Shown: piece by piece, positions 60,407 through 64,000 of the stretch
Numbering within the stretch: position 1 is the first letter of the stretch
How the letters are laid out: each line of letters begins with the position of its first letter
Origin: Clostridium hydrogenum
GTDB lineage: Bacteria; Bacillota; Clostridia; Clostridiales; Clostridiaceae
Assembly: GCF_021432385.1 (NCBI RefSeq)
Contig: NZ_JAEACT010000002.1
Coordinates: 2,313,501 to 2,377,500 of the forward strand
Length of the DNA stretch: 64,000 bases
Direction: 5' to 3'
The notes under the pieces: model-generated
Told to the model about the DNA's origin: nothing
Seen by the model: only the letters and a program-made list of their open reading frames with translations
Databases searched by the model: none
Program-made: the position numbers and the translations under genes

Positions 60407-61675
60407 ATGAGGCTTATTTACCCCATATGCTGTGGACTTGATGTCCACAAAAATGTTATCGTTGCAACTATTGTCTCTACTGATAAAAATAGAATATCTG
60501 AGTACAAACAAAAATCCTTTACTACCATCAACTCTGATATTCAGAAGTTTCACAACTGGCTAATTCAAAATAACTGCAAACATGTCTGTATGGAATCCAC
60601 TGGTAAGTATTGGATTCCTATTTTTAATTATCTTGAAGCTGACATTGATGTGTGTTTAACACATCCCAAATATGTCAAAGCAATCAAGGGTAAAAAAACA
60701 GACAAAAAAGATTCCAAGTGGATTGCTGACCTTTATAAATTTGATTTAGTCAGATGTTCTTTTATTCCACCAAAAGATTTTCGTCAATTGCGTGAGCTGG
60801 CTCGCTATCGCTTTAAACTTGTTTGTATGAAATCTTCTGAAAAGAACCGAATTCAAAACTGTATGACTGTCTCAAATATTGGAATTGCAAGTATCTTGTC
60901 TGATCCTTTTGGTAGAACAGCAACAGAAATTATGACCTATTTGCTTGTAAACACTTCTGATACTATTGAAGATAAAGCAATTCGCAAACTTATTAAAAAA
61001 GGTGCTAATGCAAAATCTGACGAAATTATTAATGCTATCAAAGGGTACAATATAGAAACTGATCAAGCTAAAAAATTAAAACTTGCCAGATCTCATCTTG
61101 AATATCTTAATAATATGATTTCTCAAACTGAGATAGAGCTTTACGTACGCATTAAACCTTACTATGAATTTGTAAAATTCATTTCTTCTCTGCCTGGTAT
61201 TACTGAACTTAGTGCCACAATAATCCTTGCAGAAACTGGTGTTAATATGGCTATCTTTGATGATGCTAAACACCTTTGTTCCTGGTGTGGGCTTTCCCCA
61301 GCTAACAATGAATCTGCTGGCAAGAAAAAATCTGTACGCATTGCAAAAGCAGGTGTCTACTTAAAACCTATGATGGTACAGTGTGCTCTTGCTGCAATTA
61401 AAAGTAAAAAGCAACCTTACTTTGCAATAAAATATGGACGCATTAAAAAACGTCGTGGACACAAAAAAGCTATTATCGCAATTGCCAGAATGATGATGGT
61501 ATGCATCTACCACATGATTTCTGAAAAACAATCTTTTACTCCAACTGATTATACGGAATTGATGGATCCGCATTTTAATCAGCAAAAAGTAACTCTAAAT
61601 GATACAAATGTTTTTGCTTACCTTGAATCTAAAGGATATGACACTTCCTTATTAGTTAAATGCAACGATAACTAA
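60407..61675 (+). CDS. IS110-family transposase (DEDD recombinase)
   Basis: 422 residues; start at 60407 after AGGTGGTGAT. The N-terminal RuvC-like DEDD domain begins CGLDVHKNVIVATIV and has the E in CMESTGKYW and KTDKKDSKWIADL. The C-terminal Tnp_20 domain contains SLPGITELSATIILAETG, then WCGLSPANNESAGKKK and the catalytic Ser region. The gene appears intact and so potentially active. The compact length is usual. Confidence 0.95.
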   Translation: MRLIYPICCGLDVHKNVIVATIVSTDKNRISEYKQKSFTTINSDIQKFHNWLIQNNCKHVCMESTGKYWIPIFNYLEADIDVCLTHPKYVKAIKGKKTDKKDSKWIADLYKFDLVRCSFIPPKDFRQLRELARYRFKLVCMKSSEKNRIQNCMTVSNIGIASILSDPFGRTATEIMTYLLVNTSDTIEDKAIRKLIKKGANAKSDEIINAIKGYNIETDQAKKLKLARSHLEYLNNMISQTEIELYVRIKPYYEFVKFISSLPGITELSATIILAETGVNMAIFDDAKHLCSWCGLSPANNESAGKKKSVRIAKAGVYLKPMMVQCALAAIKSKKQPYFAIKYGRIKKRRGHKKAIIAIARMMMVCIYHMISEKQSFTPTDYTELMDPHFNQQKVTLNDTNVFAYLESKGYDTSLLVKCNDN

Positions 61676-61844
61676 TACTAATTTCTTAATACTGTAAAAA
61701 ACAGGTTTTTAGGAACCTTTAGTTAAAGTCGCCTCAAAATTCAACTTATTTTTCACTCTTATCTCCTATGCAAATCAGATTATATATAATTTTATACAAT
61801 TTTACAAAATAGTGCAATCATATATTACGAAGTGATATAATAAA

Positions 61845-61892
61845 GCTATGTTTTAAATAAGTGTAAAAATCAACACTTATTTAAAACATAGC
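61845..61892. repeat. Palindromic repeat D, copy 3
   Basis: GCTATGTTTTAAATAAGTGT and its complement flank AAAAATCAA, in the opposite orientation of the loop compared with copies 1 and 2. It lies between the IS110 element and the methyltransferase gene; the rest of 61741-61844 holds nothing I recognise. Confidence 0.8.
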
Positions 61893-61928
61893 CTATAATA
61901 TATTATAATAAAAGGTGGGGTTATTCAT

Positions 61929-62684
61929 ATGGATAAACAATATACGGAAATAAATTCTAAATTTTTTGATAAATGGGTTCAAGACGGATGGGAATGGGGA
62001 CAACCAATTAGCCATAATGTTTTTGAAAAAGCAAAAAATAATGATTGGTTTGTATTATTAACGCCTACAAAACCTGTACCAAAAGAATGGTTTTGTGAAA
62101 TTAATAATGCTAAAATACTTGGTTTAGCTTCTGGCGGTGGTCAGCAAATGCCAATATTCGCCGCATTAGGTGCAAACTGCACAGTACTTGATTATTCAGA
62201 GAAACAACTTTTGAGTGAAAAGGAAATAGCAAAAAGGGAAAATTATGATATTAAGACAGTTAGAGCTGACATGACAAAACCTTTGCCTTTTGAGGATGAA
62301 TCCTTTGACTTGATTTTTCATCCCGTTTCTAATTGTTATATAGAAGACGTTCTTCCTGTTTGGAAGGAATGCTATAGAGTATTAAAAAAAGGTGGCATTT
62401 TATTAGCAGGCTTGGATAATGGCATTAATTATATTTTCAATGATGAAGAAACCGCAATAGTTAATAAGTTGCCATTTAATCCTTTAAAAGATAAACAATT
62501 ATATGAAGCTTCAATAAAAAATGATTGGGGAATTCAATTTTCACATACCATTGAAGAGCAAATTGGTGGACAGCTGCAAGCAGGCTTTACACTCACAGAT
62601 ATATACCAAGACACAAATGGCGTAGGTAGACTTCATGAATTTAATGTTCCATCTTTTTATGTAACAAGATCAATCAAAAAATAG
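61929..62684 (+). CDS. SAM-dependent methyltransferase (class I)
   Basis: A 251-residue protein. Motif I is ILGLASGGGQQMPIFAALG with the acidic post-I residue in VLDYSEKQL. The region DMTKPLPFEDESFDLIFHPV matches motif II-IV, and VWKECYRVLKKGGILLAG is the conserved strand/helix. A good SD (AGGTGGGG) lies upstream. It resembles putative small-molecule methyltransferases with W-rich N termini. No partner genes point to a substrate. Confidence 0.83.
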   Translation: MDKQYTEINSKFFDKWVQDGWEWGQPISHNVFEKAKNNDWFVLLTPTKPVPKEWFCEINNAKILGLASGGGQQMPIFAALGANCTVLDYSEKQLLSEKEIAKRENYDIKTVRADMTKPLPFEDESFDLIFHPVSNCYIEDVLPVWKECYRVLKKGGILLAGLDNGINYIFNDEETAIVNKLPFNPLKDKQLYEASIKNDWGIQFSHTIEEQIGGQLQAGFTLTDIYQDTNGVGRLHEFNVPSFYVTRSIKK

Positions 62685-62690
62685 AGCAAA

Positions 62691-62913
62691 GTAACAATGC
62701 TTCGTCACATTAAAAGAATTCTATAAATCTTGGTGGCTATTTTAAAATAGTGCTTGCTTTGGGTTCAAGAAGGATAATTGGCAAAGCCCAAGCCTCGTGT
62801 ATGTTTATACTCGCTGAGAAAATGCTCAGACAATTGAAATCTCTAAGGATTTTATGATTTTTGAACCAAGATTTATTAGAATTTTTTTAAACTGTTCCTT
62901 CAGCATTGTTACT
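62691..62913. repeat. Long imperfect inverted repeat (223 bp) after the methyltransferase gene
   Basis: The left arm (62691-62735, AGTAACAATGCTTCGTCAC...ATAAATCTTGG) is complementary to the right arm (62865-62913). Inner stems with GGTTCAA and TTGAACC follow. The motif CCTACGGAATTTTGG lies just outside at 62929, as at 50512. No ORF. Confidence 0.7.
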
Positions 62914-62974
62914 TCGTTCCTACGGAATTTTGGCGTGAATCTTTATAGTGCATCATTTGCATTCCACCTTGAAT

Positions 62975-63771
62975 TCATAACAAATCCCTTATTACTGTAT
63001 TTAATAAAAGTTTTCTTTTATCATTATTTAAATTATGATACCTATCTTCCTCTTTATAATCAGGTATTATAAAGCTGCTATCAATTCCTTGCAAATTTGC
63101 TAAGTACACATAAAAATCATAATAGCTTACTGGTTTTTCACCTGAAATATTTATTATTCCTGTAATATCTTTATACGCAAGTTCAATTATAGCATCTGCC
63201 AAGTTTTTTACGTTAACATAGCTAGAATACATATTAGCCGTTCTTGAATATTTTTCACCAGTTTTTGAAAGTTCGAATAATGCTTTCATTCTTGAATCCA
63301 TTTTACCATCATAATCATACCCATATATACTTCCCGGTCTTATTATTAAGTGATTATTATGGTTTTCACTATATTCTCGCCTTCAATTTTGCCATTAATA
63401 TATTTATAAAAATACTCATCATCCTTACGCTTGTGCGGAAGCACATTTTCAGATTGATCTTTACCTTGCCCAACTGTAGTAGAAATATAAATTAACCGTA
63501 CATGCTCTGAAAGGTTATTAACAATTTCATTTAAACCTATTTGCGATAAAGATATTTCTTGTTCTGGATCATAAATACTCCAAATAATTATGTCTGGCTT
63601 TAATGAAATTAACTTCTTTATATCTGATTTATTTAGCACATTAATTTTCAGGAACTCATTACTAGTAGAATTACAGCATGTTCCATAAATTTCACCACTA
63701 CTGATGGCTTTAAGCTTTTTATATATTGTATTTCCAAGATATCCACTCGCTCCTATAATCAATATCCTCAC
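62975..63771 (-). pseudogene. NAD(P)-binding sugar/dTDP-4-dehydrorhamnose-reductase-like gene, frameshifted
   Basis: The first frame (63771-63346) begins MRILIIGASGYLGNTIYKKL, the Rossmann GxxGxxG motif, and goes to GENIVKT. The continuation in another frame reads HLIIRPGSIYGYDYDGKMDS and ends RKLLLNTVIRDLL at 62975. The break lies near 63350-63360 in an AAAA run; one missing A would explain it. The protein would be about 265 residues of the RmlD/extended-SDR family. Mutation or sequencing error cannot be separated here. Confidence 0.75.
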
Positions 63772-63794
63772 TTAATTCACCTCACCCCATAATA

Positions 63795-64000
63795 CTAATT
63801 TTTTCGCAAAATAACATGATGGAAAGATGCTATAGCTTTATACTCTTCCAATTCGCTTACCTTTAATTCTATTTTAAGCATTTTTTCCTGCCATTCTTTA
63901 TTTTTTTGGATATCCTGATTTTGTTGTAAATCCCAAAAGGTTCTCATTCCCAAGACCTTTTCTATTCTTAATTTATCCGACCATTCCAAGATATCCGAAT
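63795..64000 (-). CDS. C-terminal part of an unidentified protein (cut by window edge)
   Basis: A minus-strand frame open to the window end gives about 67 residues, ending FHHVILRKN. The sequence has WSDKLRIEKVLGMRTFWDLQ and a Lys/Glu-rich helix followed by a final beta strand, a pattern seen at the end of small SAM-dependent methyltransferases. The start lies outside the window; the assignment is weak. Confidence 0.45.
   Translation of the reverse strand, partial: SDILEWSDKLRIEKVLGMRTFWDLQQNQDIQKNKEWQEKMLKIELKVSELEEYKAIASFHHVILRKN

Larger units (their letters stand above)
60121..61740 (+). mobile_element. IS110-family insertion sequence (ends approximate)
   Basis: One transposase gene with a ~230-290-base structured left region. 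IS110 elements lack terminal inverted repeats and target duplications, so the exact ends cannot be set from this one copy. The left end lies between about 60121 and 60186, the right end between 61676 and about 61740. GGCACAAACAAGT at 60130 and AGCACAAACAAGT at 60289 are an internal repeat. Confidence 0.7.

Overview
The window is AT-rich Gram-positive DNA with strong GGAGG-type ribosome binding sites, frequent TTG/GTG starts and a gene content (type VIIb secretion, exo-polygalacturonases, DUF89, YkvA, HD, Nudix and GNAT genes) that fits a saccharolytic, pectin-degrading Clostridium of the C. acetobutylicum type. The species is an inference; no rRNA or tRNA gene was seen.

Layout. 1-2.8 kb: a carboxymuconolactone-decarboxylase-like protein, an MntP-like membrane protein and a YjgB-like lipoprotein. 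2.8-10.3 kb: a minus-strand sugar-type ABC importer without its own ATPase (two permeases and a lipoprotein), followed by PHP and HAD hydrolases and preceded by a DeoR regulator and an esterase. 10.5-14 kb: a GntR regulator with a clear operator, then uxuB and uxuA. 14.3-19.2 kb: two paralogous secreted exo-polygalacturonases around a YjbQ protein and a 44-residue membrane peptide. 19.3-25.5 kb: membrane proteins, HD, DUF89, YkvA and a condensation-type acyltransferase.

25.6-44.5 kb is the centrepiece. It is a minus-strand type VII secretion locus running from a membrane Ser/Thr kinase with a TPR-like tail, through two FHA membrane proteins, a PP2C phosphatase and an EssC ATPase with its own FHA domain, to a YukD-like protein, two WXG100 proteins, a small helical partner and an effector with a glycine-zipper-like C terminus. 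Downstream lie three paralogous polytopic membrane proteins (candidate immunity proteins) mixed with small soluble genes, gene fragments and pseudogenes. No EssA, EssB or EsaA gene was recognised. A divergent Ig-like surface protein follows.

47-51.8 kb: a TetR-linked old-yellow-enzyme/amidohydrolase pair and a distant SDR gene that share a duplicated promoter region. 51.9-60.1 kb: a run of small minus-strand enzymes (GNAT, Nudix, HD, methyltransferase, HAD, HIT, PNPOx-like, 2'-5' RNA ligase-like), several broken. 60.1-61.7 kb: an IS110-type element with a structured 5' region that could carry its bridge RNA. 61.9-64 kb: a methyltransferase, a frameshifted reductase and a truncated gene.

Nearly all larger intergenic spaces hold dispersed palindromic repeats, named here A (about 200 bp, multi-hairpin, six copies), B (about 105 bp palindrome at operon junctions), C (about 50-60 bp) and D (47-48 bp perfect palindrome). 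Some are nested, with A inside B or C. One A copy forms the 3' end of uxuA.
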